Shown: positions 1-8,854 of the stretch, piece after piece | Numbering within the stretch: the first letter of the stretch is position 1 | How the letters are laid out: each line of letters begins with the position of its first letter | Assembly (NCBI RefSeq): GCF_900156825.1 | Contig: NZ_FTOV01000004.1 | Location: 186,001-250,000, forward strand | DNA length: 64,000 nucleotides | Reading direction: 5' to 3' | Source of the DNA: Chryseobacterium gambrini | GTDB taxonomy: Bacteria > Bacteroidota > Bacteroidia > Flavobacteriales > Weeksellaceae | Notes under the pieces: generated by a model | What the model saw: only the letters and a program-made list of their open reading frames with translations | What the model was told of the DNA's origin: nothing | The model's database searches: none | Made by a program: the position numbers and the translations under genes

Positions 1-1030
1 TTCCCGGCTGATCTCCCCAATAGGTTAGATTCCCGAAACCTTTGGAAATTCTGTCATATTCAGCTTGTGAACTTACGTTTTCCTGAACCAATTCCTGAAT
101 TTTAGCCATCATTTCTTTTCCTTCCGGTTCCTGACTTCCGCCTCCCATTAATCTCGGGATGAAAAGGTTTAAGGTTTCCAGTTTTCCGTAACTCCACATC
201 AGCATACTTTCTTTATCCATTCCGGAATCTCCGCCTGTATTGCTGCTGTTCGTAAGGATCTGCTTTCCACGAACGGTTTCTTTGATGTACTCTGAATTTG
301 CCATGATTCTCTGAGAATTCATTCCGACTCCGATTAAACATGAAGCGGCAACAATTCCGGACGAAATCAGGAAGTGTTTCATTGGTGTTTTTTTCAGAAT
401 ACCTCTTATCAGCTCAGAAAGGAATAAAAATCCTAACGCTAAGAAAAGATAATACGTCATCTGTGGGTGGTTTGCAGCAATCTGAAGCCCCATAAATAGG
501 GTAGTGACAATGAAGCCCCAAATATATTGTTTCCGGATGTAGACGAGTAAAATTCCTGCTAAAAGCGGTGCGAAATATTCAATGGTATTGATTTTTCCGT
601 TGTGTCCCGCAGCAATGGCAATATAAAAATAGGTGGAAAGTCCGAAAAAAGTAGCTCCTAAAAGGGCATATTTCCAGTTTCTTACCACAACCATTCCCAA
701 AAGGAAAAATCCTGCGGAAAGAAGAAAAAGATAATTAACCGGTCTTGGCAGAAAATTCAGTTTGGAATCGATTTTTTTGATGATGTCTCCGTTAAACTGA
801 CTTCCCATCTGATACGTCGGCATTCCTCCAAACATGGAATCGCTCCAGTAGGTTTCTTTTCCGGTATCGGCTCTGTAATCGAGAAGCTCTTTTGCACCGC
901 CCCGATACTGCACGATATCATGCTGGAAAAGCTGCTTTCCCGTAAAAACAGGAGTGGAGTATAAAAATGCTAAAACGATAAATACAACTAATGAAATTGC
1001 AATATAAATCAGGTTTTTATTTTTCGCCAT
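1..1030 (-). CDS. YfhO family membrane protein, C-terminus cut off
   Basis: The frame opens with ATG at 1030 (MAKNKNLIYIAISLVVF...) and runs off the left edge, giving about 343 N-terminal residues. The first membrane helix is at about residues 7-27 and at least six further hydrophobic segments follow. A large loop after helix 1 carries acidic and aromatic residues. The last visible residues include YWGDQP, a motif I associate with YfhO-like multi-spanning proteins of Bacteroidota, which are proposed lipid-linked sugar transferases or glycosylation-related membrane proteins. The DUF4834 gene lies 36 bases upstream on the same strand. Substrate cannot be inferred. Confidence 0.8.
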   Translation of the reverse strand, partial: MAKNKNLIYIAISLVVFIVLAFLYSTPVFTGKQLFQHDIVQYRGGAKELLDYRADTGKETYWSDSMFGGMPTYQMGSQFNGDIIKKIDSKLNFLPRPVNYLFLLSAGFFLLGMVVVRNWKYALLGATFFGLSTYFYIAIAAGHNGKINTIEYFAPLLAGILLVYIRKQYIWGFIVTTLFMGLQIAANHPQMTYYLFLALGFLFLSELIRGILKKTPMKHFLISSGIVAASCLIGVGMNSQRIMANSEYIKETVRGKQILTNSSNTGGDSGMDKESMLMWSYGKLETLNLFIPRLMGGGSQEPEGKEMMAKIQELVQENVSSQAEYDRISKGFGNLTYWGDQPG

Positions 1031-1066
1031 GTTGATGGTTATTATCTAAATATTTTTTCGGAATTG

Positions 1067-1300
1067 TTACCTTTTATTGTTGTTTTCTTTTACCTCTTCA
1101 TAATCAACGGTTTCTGCGTCCCAGTTGATTTTTTTCTTCGTATTGTCTGAGTTTTTAATATCCTGCTCCCTTCTGTTTTCGTTTCTGTTCTGGTTAAACA
1201 GATAGCTGTGAAATTTTTTGAAAAAGATTCTCTTCAAAATATTCCACACAAAATAGATGATAATGGTTGCGAGTACAAACTCAAAAATATGTTTCATCAT
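1067..1300 (-). CDS. DUF4834 family small membrane protein
   Basis: This is a 77-residue protein with one membrane helix at about residues 7-25 and a basic then acidic polar tail (KKKINWDAETVDYEEV), which should face the cytoplasm. Size, single helix and the DYEEV-type tail match DUF4834, a flavobacterial family of unknown function. It sits directly upstream of the YfhO-like gene and is probably co-transcribed with it. Two adjacent ATG codons open the frame; either could be the start. Confidence 0.8.
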   Translation of the reverse strand: MMKHIFEFVLATIIIYFVWNILKRIFFKKFHSYLFNQNRNENRREQDIKNSDNTKKKINWDAETVDYEEVKENNNKR

Positions 1301-1372
1301 AATAAAAATATTTAAGGTTTAATGCTCAAAGCTTCTGTAACGCTTTGACATTTCAACTTTAAACGATCTGCT

Positions 1373-2425
1373 TTATTTCGCAGAAGGATTTACCATTACA
1401 GAAGAATTGGAAACACTCGTCATAGACTGAGATTCTTTTCCTCTGGAAATACTTTCAATCTGTGTCGTTTTTACAGAAATATTCTGGTTTTTGATCCATC
1501 CTGTATTCTGGTCAAACGTAATCGTTCCGTTTTGTGTAAGTTCCGTGCTTAAGCTGTGCGTAACATCACCCTGATTTTCCTTATTAACTTTCTTAGGAAT
1601 TCCTCCGGTTACTGAAATTTCAGCCACTCCGTTTCCTACACTTTTCAGAATATAGTTAGACGTCACTTTAATTCTTCCCTGTGCATCAGCATTTTCGCTG
1701 TTTGTCCATTTTTCGCCGATTTTCGCACCTTTTTTAGGGATAATCGTTAAATTTTTATTGAACTGATCTCTAAGAACTTTTTCGTTAAAAGATTCCTTAA
1801 GACTTGCAACAACGCTTTCTTTCTGGTTTTTATCTTTAATCAGCGATCCTACAGAATTGGCAACTTTAGTGTAAACAGCATCAAAACCTGTAATAGAAAT
1901 TACATTTCCTTTGGTGTCCATCTTCATGTTCAGCTTATTTCCGGTCAATGCTCTGTTGATATTCCAGATCATCTTCAGGTCATCCTCTTTCGGGATCGGC
2001 AGTTTCGTATCTACTACGATAGTTTTTCCCTGTGCCGTCTGAGAGCTTCTTTTTGCGATTAAATTTAAGGTAATATCGTAAACATTTCCTTTAATATCAT
2101 TCACCGTAAAAGACATTTCGTCGGTAGATTCGCTCGTTCCATTAAGAGTTTTCCCTTGAGGATCAGTCATTGTTTTCGTATCTCTCTGATACGTTGTTAA
2201 AGGATAAGTTTTTCCTTTTTCCAGTTTAAAAGTCTGCGTATACACTCCCGCTGAATCTTTAATCGCCGGATTTTTCTCTACTTTCGCTACGGAATCTGCC
2301 GGAACTTCCACCGTAATCGTTTTTCCGGTTTTAGGATCTACTTTTGTAATTTTTGCCGTTTCTTTTTTGTTGCACGAAACAATGGCTATGGTTGAGATGA
2401 GCGCTAACGCTGCTATGTTTTTCAT
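1373..2425 (-). CDS. DUF6263 family lipoprotein
   Basis: This 350-residue protein has a type II signal peptide with lipobox IVSC, so Cys18 should be lipidated. The mature part has no membrane segment and is rich in Thr, Lys and beta-strand-like stretches. The overall look (VDPKTGKTITVEVPADS near the N-terminus, repeated TMTDPQGKTLNG-type strands, a long C-terminal half ending in VMVNPSAK) fits DUF6263, a Bacteroidota periplasmic lipoprotein family without known function. rlmB ends 26 bases upstream, so the two may be co-transcribed. Confidence 0.75.
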   Translation of the reverse strand: MKNIAALALISTIAIVSCNKKETAKITKVDPKTGKTITVEVPADSVAKVEKNPAIKDSAGVYTQTFKLEKGKTYPLTTYQRDTKTMTDPQGKTLNGTSESTDEMSFTVNDIKGNVYDITLNLIAKRSSQTAQGKTIVVDTKLPIPKEDDLKMIWNINRALTGNKLNMKMDTKGNVISITGFDAVYTKVANSVGSLIKDKNQKESVVASLKESFNEKVLRDQFNKNLTIIPKKGAKIGEKWTNSENADAQGRIKVTSNYILKSVGNGVAEISVTGGIPKKVNKENQGDVTHSLSTELTQNGTITFDQNTGWIKNQNISVKTTQIESISRGKESQSMTSVSNSSVMVNPSAK

Positions 2426-2450
2426 TGTAAATTTTTAAATGTTAATGGAA

Positions 2451-3194
2451 TTAATTGGCTTTCATAAATTTCTGTCTCACCGCTTCATATAAAATTGCTC
2501 CACACGCAACAGAAACATTTAAAGACTGTGTTTTTCCCTCGATCGGAAGTTTTATTTTTTCATCAGAATGGTGAAGAACCTCTTTGGAAATTCCTGTTTC
2601 TTCATTTCCCATAACGATTGCACAAGGTTCTGTAAAATCAATATCATAAATTAATTTTTCAGCCTTTTCGCTTGCTGCAAAAACGGAAATGCCGCTTTGC
2701 TGAAGAAAATCTACCACATGAGCAAGATTCGGAGCTTTACAGATTTTCACATTATAAAGAGCTCCTGCTGAAGTTTTTATCGCATCGGAATTAATCGGCG
2801 CTGCTCCTTTTTCGGGAATAATCACCGCATCTACTCCTACACATTCTGCGGTTCTGCAGATGGCGCCAAAGTTTCTGACGTCTGTTAATCTGTCCAGAAT
2901 CAATAAAAAAGGAGTTTTTCCGTCCTCAAACAATTGAGGAACCACATCTTCCACTTTATGAAAAGGAACATCCGAAATAAAAGCAACCACTCCCTGATGA
3001 TTTTTTCTCGTAAAACGATTCAGCTTTTCTACCGGAACGTAATTGGGACGGATTTTATTTTTCGCCAGAATGGCTTTAAGTTCAGCATAAATAGGTCCCT
3101 GCAATGCATTCTGCACAAAAACCTTGTCAATTGTTTTTCCCGCTTCTATAGCTTCAATTACGGGACGTAGCCCGAAAATAAAATCGTCTTTCAT
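2451..3194 (-). CDS. rlmB: 23S rRNA (guanosine-2'-O-)-methyltransferase RlmB
   Basis: This is a 247-residue SpoU/TrmH-family SAM-dependent methyltransferase that should methylate the 2'-OH of a conserved guanosine in the peptidyl-transferase region of 23S rRNA. The N-terminal substrate-binding domain (residues 1-75) contains FGLRPVIEAI. The three knot-fold motifs are all visible: NFGAICRTAE near residue 108, IVMGNEETGIS near 193, and LNVSVACGAILYEA near 225. The length is normal for RlmB. No clear TAnnTTTG box is seen upstream. Confidence 0.92.
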   Translation of the reverse strand: MKDDFIFGLRPVIEAIEAGKTIDKVFVQNALQGPIYAELKAILAKNKIRPNYVPVEKLNRFTRKNHQGVVAFISDVPFHKVEDVVPQLFEDGKTPFLLILDRLTDVRNFGAICRTAECVGVDAVIIPEKGAAPINSDAIKTSAGALYNVKICKAPNLAHVVDFLQQSGISVFAASEKAEKLIYDIDFTEPCAIVMGNEETGISKEVLHHSDEKIKLPIEGKTQSLNVSVACGAILYEAVRQKFMKAN

Positions 3195-3210
3195 TGAATA
3201 AATTTTATGT

Positions 3211-3285
3211 TAAAGGTTCAAAGTTCTATGTTTAAAGTTTTGAGTTCGGTGAAAGGCTAAAAACAATAAACCTTAAACTCAAAAC
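3211..3285. repeat. Left repeat flanking the four-helix-bundle gene
   Basis: This segment contains GTTCAAAGTT (in inverted orientation relative to the right flank) and CCTTAAACTCAAAAC at 3271-3285, a 15-base exact direct copy of 3706-3720. The repeats bracket the gene at 3293-3685. Confidence 0.6.
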
Positions 3286-3292
3286 CAGAATT

Positions 3293-3685
3293 TCATGTTT
3301 TGTACTTTGTTCCTTTTAAATCTGTTATATTTAAATATTTAATAAATGAGCCAATTTTTCGGCTTAATACTTCAGTTTGTTCTCTTAATGTTTCAAATTT
3401 TTCCTCAGAGATAAAATTTCTGTCAAAAACCCGGTATAACTGTGATCTTGTTTCGCCACAAGAAGCTTTTGCTATTGAAAGAAACTGAATAAATTCTCTG
3501 TTTCCGTTTCTTTCAAAACCTTCAGCGATATTATCCATCACTGAACCCGAAGAACTATCAATCTGATTGCAGAGTTTAAAATTATTTTTAAGATTAGTAG
3601 ATTCAATTACATCATAAATATCCTTGCATAAAGCACGAGACAACTGCCAAATTTCTAAATCTTCAAATCTTTTAACACTTGCCAT
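3293..3685 (-). CDS. Four helix bundle protein (S23/IVS family)
   Basis: I place the start at 3685 (MASVKRFEDLEIWQLSR), giving 130 residues; the longer frame to 3736 runs through the flanking repeat and is unlikely. The FxDLxxWQxSR opening, NIAEGFERN and FIQFLSIAKASCGETRSQL are hallmarks of the S23 four-helix-bundle family, first known from intervening sequences in 23S rRNA genes and related to the Avd accessory proteins of diversity-generating retroelements. Here it is a stand-alone chromosomal copy between short repeats. Function is unknown; such genes behave as scattered accessory elements. Confidence 0.88.
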   Translation of the reverse strand: MASVKRFEDLEIWQLSRALCKDIYDVIESTNLKNNFKLCNQIDSSSGSVMDNIAEGFERNGNREFIQFLSIAKASCGETRSQLYRVFDRNFISEEKFETLREQTEVLSRKIGSFIKYLNITDLKGTKYKT

Positions 3686-3700
3686 AATTGATCTTAATCT

Positions 3701-3735
3701 ATGAACCTTAAACTCAAAACAAAAAACTTTGAACA
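3701..3735. repeat. Right repeat flanking the four-helix-bundle gene
   Basis: This flank carries the 15-base CCTTAAACTCAAAAC copy (3706-3720) and AACTTTGAAC at 3725-3734, the inverse of the GTTCAAAGTT in the left flank. It directly abuts the stop codon of the DinB-like gene. Confidence 0.6.
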
Positions 3736-3736
3736 A

Positions 3737-4207
3737 CTAATACTTTTCCCCTAAAATAGCTCTCTTCTGCGCCAAAGCATAGCCATAATGCAGACCTTCA
3801 TGCATATTGTTAAAAATAATGGCATCCTGAATGCTTTTCAGATCCAGCCCAAAACTTGTGGTGTAAGGCGTATAATCTGAAAAGAAATCGCTGTCGTAAT
3901 CTTTCATCAGGATTTTTGAAGTTTCGGTTAATAAAAACTCCAGATCTTCCACTTCAGATTTCTGCACATCCAGATTCGGAAGCGTTCCTTTTTTATAAGT
4001 TTCGATCCAGTATTTATCAATTCTGAAAGGATTTCCGCTTAGATAATAATGCAGCAACTGCTGTGTAGCAACCGTATGAGCAATGTTCCAGTAAAGATTA
4101 TTATTGAAACCGTCCGGAATCAGTAAAAGATCTTCGTGAGAAGTGTTCTGTAGAATATCCAGAAGGTTTTTTCTTACTTGTCTGTGTGCTTGAAAATGAT
4201 AATTCAT
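3737..4207 (-). CDS. DinB family protein
   Basis: This 156-residue protein has the DinB/YfiT four-helix layout. Histidines sit where the metal-binding triad is expected: NIAHTVATQQ around residue 48 and MHEGLHYGYALAQ around residues 135-147. DinB-superfamily proteins are putative metal-dependent transferases or hydrolases, often bacillithiol- or mycothiol-related in other phyla; the substrate here is not inferable. An AATTTTTG box, one mismatch from the -7 consensus, ends exactly 5 bases before the ATG (complement of 4212-4219), so the message may be leaderless. The stop codon touches the repeat of the neighbouring S23 gene. Confidence 0.8.
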   Translation of the reverse strand: MNYHFQAHRQVRKNLLDILQNTSHEDLLLIPDGFNNNLYWNIAHTVATQQLLHYYLSGNPFRIDKYWIETYKKGTLPNLDVQKSEVEDLEFLLTETSKILMKDYDSDFFSDYTPYTTSFGLDLKSIQDAIIFNNMHEGLHYGYALAQKRAILGEKY

Positions 4208-4458
4208 TTTGCAAAAATTTTAATCTCCAAAAATAGTTTAATAAACTGGAAATGACAATTTTTGAACGGTGGATTAAAGCAAAATTTATATATTTTTAAG
4301 AAAAATAGTATTGATTGTATTGAGTTTTAAGCCTTCATCTATTCAGGATCCTGCATTAATGCCGGAATATTTAACAAACTTTAACTCAAAAATGGCATTT
4401 TTTGTGTTGATTAATGCAAGTATTTATTGGAAATTTACCCATTATTTTAAATCAAGAT

Positions 4459-5463
4459 ATGTCAGAGATCAATCAAGCTGAAGATATTCGTCAATTGACG
4501 GAGCAGGTAAAAGAAGCAAACTACTTTTTTTCTCTTTTGAGACAGGAAATCAACAAGGTTATTATTGGACAGGAATATATGATAGACCGTCTTTTAATCG
4601 GTCTTTTGGGCAATGGTCACGTTCTTTTGGAAGGTGTTCCGGGACTGGCAAAAACTCTGGCGATAAAAACTCTGGCTGAAGCGGTTCACGGAGAATTTTC
4701 CAGAATTCAGTTTACACCGGATCTTCTTCCTGCAGATGTTGTGGGAACAATGATCTACAATGTAAAAGACAATGATTTCTCCATAAAAAAAGGGCCTGTT
4801 TTCGCAAATTTCGTTTTGGCGGATGAGATCAACCGTGCACCAGCGAAAGTGCAGTCAGCTCTTTTGGAGGTGATGCAGGAAAAGCAGGTAACCATCGGAG
4901 ACGAAACCATGAAGCTTCCAAAACCGTTTTTGGTATTGGCAACGCAAAACCCGATCGATCAGGAAGGTACTTATCTTTTACCGGAAGCACAGAGCGACCG
5001 TTTCATGCTGAAATGTACGATTGATTATCCAAAACTTGAAGACGAAAGAACCGTAATGAGAATGGTTTCCACTTCGCATCAGCCTACTGTAAAACCTGTG
5101 ATTTCACTTGAACATATTGTTGCGGCGAAAGAATTGATCAATCAGATCTATCTTGATGAAAAGATTGAAAAATATATTCTGGATATGGTTTTTGCCACCC
5201 GTTTCCCTGAAGATTACGGACTTTCTGAACTTAAAAATTATATCAGCTTCGGGGCTTCTCCGAGAGCATCAATAAATCTTGCGATTGCTTCCAGAGCGTA
5301 TGCTTTCTTAAAAGGAAGAGCATTTGTAATTCCGGAAGATGTAAAATCGCTGGCAAAAGATGTTCTGAGACACAGAATCGGATTAACTTTTGAGGCTGAA
5401 GCGGAAGAAATTTCTTCAGAAGAGATCATCAACAGAATTCTGGCAAAAATTCAGGCTCCGTAA
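4459..5463 (+). CDS. moxR: MoxR-type AAA+ ATPase
   Basis: Translation from 4459 (MSEINQAEDIRQLTEQV) gives 334 residues; an in-frame ATG at 4414 would add 15 residues that look non-native. Walker A GVPGLAKT is at residues 59-66 and Walker B VLADEIN at about 119-125, followed by sensor ATQNPIDQEG and the MoxR lid domain. MoxR ATPases act as chaperones for von Willebrand factor A (vWA) proteins. This gene opens the DUF58-BatABCD operon, so its clients are probably those proteins. Its TAA stop overlaps the next ATG by one base. Confidence 0.93.
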   Translation: MSEINQAEDIRQLTEQVKEANYFFSLLRQEINKVIIGQEYMIDRLLIGLLGNGHVLLEGVPGLAKTLAIKTLAEAVHGEFSRIQFTPDLLPADVVGTMIYNVKDNDFSIKKGPVFANFVLADEINRAPAKVQSALLEVMQEKQVTIGDETMKLPKPFLVLATQNPIDQEGTYLLPEAQSDRFMLKCTIDYPKLEDERTVMRMVSTSHQPTVKPVISLEHIVAAKELINQIYLDEKIEKYILDMVFATRFPEDYGLSELKNYISFGASPRASINLAIASRAYAFLKGRAFVIPEDVKSLAKDVLRHRIGLTFEAEAEEISSEEIINRILAKIQAP

Positions 5464-5918
5464 TGAGTGAGGTAGTTATTAGAAAGGCAGCTCAGGAAGA
5501 TTGTGAACCGATGCTGGAATTAATTAAAGAACTGGCGGATTATGAAAAGGCTTTGCATGAAGTTACCTTAACTTTAGATCAGTTTATTGAAGACGGATTC
5601 GGAAAATCTCCTGTTTGGGGGGCTTTTGTAGCAGAATTCAATGGTGAAATTGTCGGGATCTCTTTGTATTACGACAGATATTCGACCTGGAAGGGAAGAA
5701 GATTGTATCTGGAAGATCTTGTGGTGACGGAAAATCTGAGAGGAAAACAGATCGGCAAGAAATTATTTGAAGCCACCATGGAATACGGAAAATCTAACCA
5801 ATACAGCGGAATGGTTTTTCAGGTGCTGAACTGGAATGAACCTGCCATTAATTTCTACAAAAAATACAGCCCGAAATTTGATGACGAATGGCTGAATGTA
5901 TCTATTGAATTTAAATAG
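5463..5918 (+). CDS. GNAT acetyltransferase (diamine/thialysine type)
   Basis: This 151-residue single-domain GNAT fold has the acetyl-CoA loop NLRGKQIGKKLF at about residues 89-100. The sequence LADYEKALHEV, YYDRYSTWKGRRLYLEDLVV and FQVLNWNEPAINFYKKY is characteristic of the spermidine/spermine or thialysine acetyltransferase (SAT-like) branch. The start overlaps the moxR stop (TAATG), so the two are translationally coupled. It interrupts the usual moxR-DUF58 adjacency of the Bat locus. The acceptor amine cannot be fixed from sequence. Confidence 0.88.
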   Translation: MSEVVIRKAAQEDCEPMLELIKELADYEKALHEVTLTLDQFIEDGFGKSPVWGAFVAEFNGEIVGISLYYDRYSTWKGRRLYLEDLVVTENLRGKQIGKKLFEATMEYGKSNQYSGMVFQVLNWNEPAINFYKKYSPKFDDEWLNVSIEFK

Positions 5919-5999
5919 GATAGGAGTTGGAAGCATGATGATGGAAGTTTACAAAATCTCAAAAAAACGCTTATACACTAAAACACTCAGACAAAGGAA

Positions 6000-6863
6000 A
6001 TGCAGATAAAAGATATTGTAAAAAAAGTAAAGCAGATAGAAATCCGGACCCGAAAGAAGACGGAAGCTACTTTAATGGGGCAATATCATAGTGCTTTTAA
6101 AGGACAGGGAATGACGTTTTCGGAAGTTCGTCCCTATCAGTTTGGAGATGAAATCCGCAGGATCGACTGGAACAAAACGGCGCGTTTCCGGGAACCTTTC
6201 GTAAAAGTAATGGAAGAGGAGCGCGAACTGACGATGATGCTGGTTGTGGATATTTCCGCTTCGATGGATTACGGAACCAAAAATCAATTGAAAAGAGAAT
6301 ACGTTGCCGAAATCGCAGCAAGTCTGGGTTTTTCAGCAGCCGGAAATAATGATAAGGTAGGTTTAATTTTGTTTGCGGATAAAGTATACAAAGTAATTCC
6401 GCCACAGAAAGGAAGAAAACATATTTTATCAATTATCAGTACCATTTTAACCGCAGATTATGTTCCTGCCATTTCAAAAATGGATAAAGCGATGGAATAC
6501 ATGATGGGAATTTTCAAACGGAAATCTTTGGTTTTCCTGTTCTCGGATTTTGAAGATGAATATGACTCTAAAATGCTGAGAGTGGCTTCCAAAAAACATC
6601 AGTTGTTGGGAATGAGAATTTATGATGAAAAAGACAATGAAATTCCGGATGTGGGATATACTTTATTATATGATGCAGAAACCGGAAAGCAAATTTGGGT
6701 AAATACCTCAAGTGCGAGATGGAGATACAATTTTGCTGAAGCCAAAAAGCAGAAGCTGAAATCTTTAGAAGAAGATTTTGCCAACAGTTCGGCGAGTTTT
6801 ATGAATATTAGTACAGGTTCGGATTATTCGAGATTACTGTATAATTATTTTCAGAAGAAATAA
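6000..6863 (+). CDS. DUF58 domain protein of the Bat operon
   Basis: This is a 287-residue DUF58 protein. The signature RPYQFGDEIRRIDWNKTAR is at about residues 44-62, and a vWA-like domain follows with a metal-site motif DISAS at 84-88. No signal peptide or membrane helix is visible, so it is cytoplasmic and probably acts beside MoxR. It lies between moxR-GNAT and the batA-batD genes in the same direction. An 80-base spacer precedes it, without a clear terminator. Confidence 0.9.
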   Translation: MQIKDIVKKVKQIEIRTRKKTEATLMGQYHSAFKGQGMTFSEVRPYQFGDEIRRIDWNKTARFREPFVKVMEEERELTMMLVVDISASMDYGTKNQLKREYVAEIAASLGFSAAGNNDKVGLILFADKVYKVIPPQKGRKHILSIISTILTADYVPAISKMDKAMEYMMGIFKRKSLVFLFSDFEDEYDSKMLRVASKKHQLLGMRIYDEKDNEIPDVGYTLLYDAETGKQIWVNTSSARWRYNFAEAKKQKLKSLEEDFANSSASFMNISTGSDYSRLLYNYFQKK

Positions 6864-6877
6864 AAATAGACACTTTT

Positions 6878-6948
6878 TGTCATTGCGAGGAGGAACGACG
6901 AAGCAATCTTTTTTAATACAGATTCTTCCTTCGTCAGAATGACAAAAA
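6878..6948. repeat. Dispersed GTCATTGCGAGG-type repeat
   Basis: This intergenic segment has the form TTTTTGTCATTGCGAGGAGG...GAAGCAATCTTTT...AGATTCTTCCTTCGTCAGAATGACAAAAAC, with TTTTTGTCATT and AATGACAAAAA as imperfect ends. Related copies are at 33353-33452 and, shorter, at 51316-51346. It separates the DUF58 gene from the next Bat-operon gene. Confidence 0.65.
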
Positions 6949-6972
6949 CGACGTTAAAATTTAATAATAAAA

Positions 6973-7869
6973 TTGAAAAAACTATTATTTATATTTTGTT
7001 TTTTAATCTGTGCAAATGCGTTTTCGCAGATCCTTTCTTCCAGTGTTGAGAAGAAAACCATTGCTTTGGGAGAAGTGAACCATATTGTGATCACGATCAA
7101 TAATCTGAACAATGAAAAAGTTTCTGCAGCTCGCGAGAATGAGTTGTTGCCTTTTCATTTCGAAGAAATTAAGGACAGTATCGCGCAGACTCAGGATGTT
7201 TATTACAGAAGAATTGAATTTGCTGTTTTTGATGAAGGAAAATTTACCATTCCCGAACTGGAATTCAAAGTCAACGGAAAAGTTCTGAAAACAATTCCTT
7301 ACGAAATTGATGTTATTAATACGGCTCAGAAGACTGACCAGATTAATGACATTATGAAGAACAAAGAAGTAAAACTTGAAGCCACCGATTACTGGGAACT
7401 GTATAAATTTTACATATTAGCCGCCATTGCGGTCATCTGTCTCATCATTGCGGTCATCATGTTCATAAAATTCGGACGAAAACCAAAAGATTCGCCGGTT
7501 GTCGCCACAAATCAGACCTTGAAGGAACTGGATTCTCTCAAAAAGAAAAAATATGTGGAAACAGGAAACTACCGTTCATTTTATGTTGAACTGATTGATA
7601 TTTCCCGAAAATTCATCGCAAAACAATACCGCGTTCCGGCAGATGTTTTGTTAACGGATGACCTTATTGATGTGATGAAGAAGAACAATACCATTTCTCA
7701 GGAAAATGAAAAAATAGTGGAGGAAGTATTTTTAAGAGGCGATCTGGTGAAATTTGCGAAAACATTCCCGGATCAGACCACCATGGAAAAAGATTTTGCC
7801 GACATCAGAGATTTTGTAAAAAGATCATCAAAAGATCTTGAATTTGAAAACTTGAGAAAGGATGCCTGA
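6973..7869 (+). CDS. BatD-like membrane protein of the Bat operon
   Basis: This 298-residue protein starts with TTG at 6973. A signal peptide (KKLLFIFCFLICANAFSQ) covers residues 1-19, a periplasmic beta-rich domain follows to about 140, one membrane helix is at 146-167, and a soluble C-terminal domain of about 130 residues rich in Lys and Phe completes it. This resembles a shortened BatD or a DUF4381-type protein, usual at this place in Bat loci. Its stop overlaps batA by 8 bases, so the two are tightly coupled. The TTG start is supported by the perfect signal peptide and the lack of an upstream ATG. Confidence 0.75.
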   Translation: MKKLLFIFCFLICANAFSQILSSSVEKKTIALGEVNHIVITINNLNNEKVSAARENELLPFHFEEIKDSIAQTQDVYYRRIEFAVFDEGKFTIPELEFKVNGKVLKTIPYEIDVINTAQKTDQINDIMKNKEVKLEATDYWELYKFYILAAIAVICLIIAVIMFIKFGRKPKDSPVVATNQTLKELDSLKKKKYVETGNYRSFYVELIDISRKFIAKQYRVPADVLLTDDLIDVMKKNNTISQENEKIVEEVFLRGDLVKFAKTFPDQTTMEKDFADIRDFVKRSSKDLEFENLRKDA

Positions 7870-8854
7870 TTTTGAATTTTACAGTCCGTGGTTTCTGCTG
7901 CTTTTCGCGCTGTTTATCCCTTTGTTATTCAGAGATGCGAGCCGGCAGAAAAGAAAAGGAATAAAAGTTCCTACGGTAAAAAATATGGGGGAAAGCGGTG
8001 GAATTCATTTCATTATGTTTATCCTGAGAATATCGAAGTATATTATTCTTTCTGCACTCATAATTGCGATGGCAAGACCGAGAACTTTTACGGTTTCTCA
8101 GGACAGAGACGATACAAAAGGGATTGATATTATGCTTTCTGTGGATGTTTCCCTGAGTATGCTGGCAAAAGATTTAACGCCCGACCGTTTAACGGCTTTA
8201 AAAGATATTGCGATTAAATTCGTTAATAAAAGACCGAATGACAGAATTGGTCTGGTTGCCTATTCCGGAGAAGCATTTACCAAAGTTCCGGTAACGTCTG
8301 ATCATCAGGTTGTTGTGGATGAACTGAACAATCTTAATCCTCTGGAATTACAGCCGGGAACAGCCATCGGAGAAGGACTTTCCGTTGCGGTTAACCATTT
8401 GAAAAACAGCAAGGCGAAAAGTAAAATCATCATTCTGATGACGGATGGTGTGAATACCATTGCAAATGCAATGCCACCTGCCATTGCTGCGGAACTGGCT
8501 AAAAATAACGGAATTAAAGTATATTCCATCGGAATCGGAACCAACGGGTATGCTTTGATGCCTACACAGACCGATATTTTCGGAGATCTTGTTTTTACGG
8601 AAACCGAAGTGAAAATTGATGAGCCTGTTTTAAAAGAAGTTGCACAGATGACGGGTGGAAAATATTTCAGAGCCACATCAAACAGCAGTCTTGAAGAAGT
8701 GTATGACGAAATTAACCAACTGGAAAAATCTGATGTAAAAGTTGCCAAACTTTTCAATTATCAGGAATATTTTAAAATTTTCCTGTGGATTGCTTTGGGT
8801 ATGCTGTTTTTAGACGCTTTACTGAGATGGGTGTTTTATAAAATTTTAAGTTAA
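7862..8854 (+). CDS. batA: Aerotolerance protein BatA (vWA domain)
   Basis: This 330-residue protein has two N-terminal membrane helices (about 8-25 and 52-70), a vWA domain from about residue 86 with MIDAS motif DVSLS (95-99) and TDGVNT, and a C-terminal membrane helix near 305-325. In Bacteroides, BatA-E support growth under oxidative stress. The vWA domain should be a protein-interaction module that MoxR remodels. The final A of its TAA stop at 8852-8854 is the first base of the batB ATG. Confidence 0.92.
   Translation: MPDFEFYSPWFLLLFALFIPLLFRDASRQKRKGIKVPTVKNMGESGGIHFIMFILRISKYIILSALIIAMARPRTFTVSQDRDDTKGIDIMLSVDVSLSMLAKDLTPDRLTALKDIAIKFVNKRPNDRIGLVAYSGEAFTKVPVTSDHQVVVDELNNLNPLELQPGTAIGEGLSVAVNHLKNSKAKSKIIILMTDGVNTIANAMPPAIAAELAKNNGIKVYSIGIGTNGYALMPTQTDIFGDLVFTETEVKIDEPVLKEVAQMTGGKYFRATSNSSLEEVYDEINQLEKSDVKVAKLFNYQEYFKIFLWIALGMLFLDALLRWVFYKILS

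Noticed and set aside
2934..3170. Plus-strand ORF opposite rlmB
   Set aside because: Shadow of the rlmB frame; no family motif, no promoter, and fully inside a certain gene.
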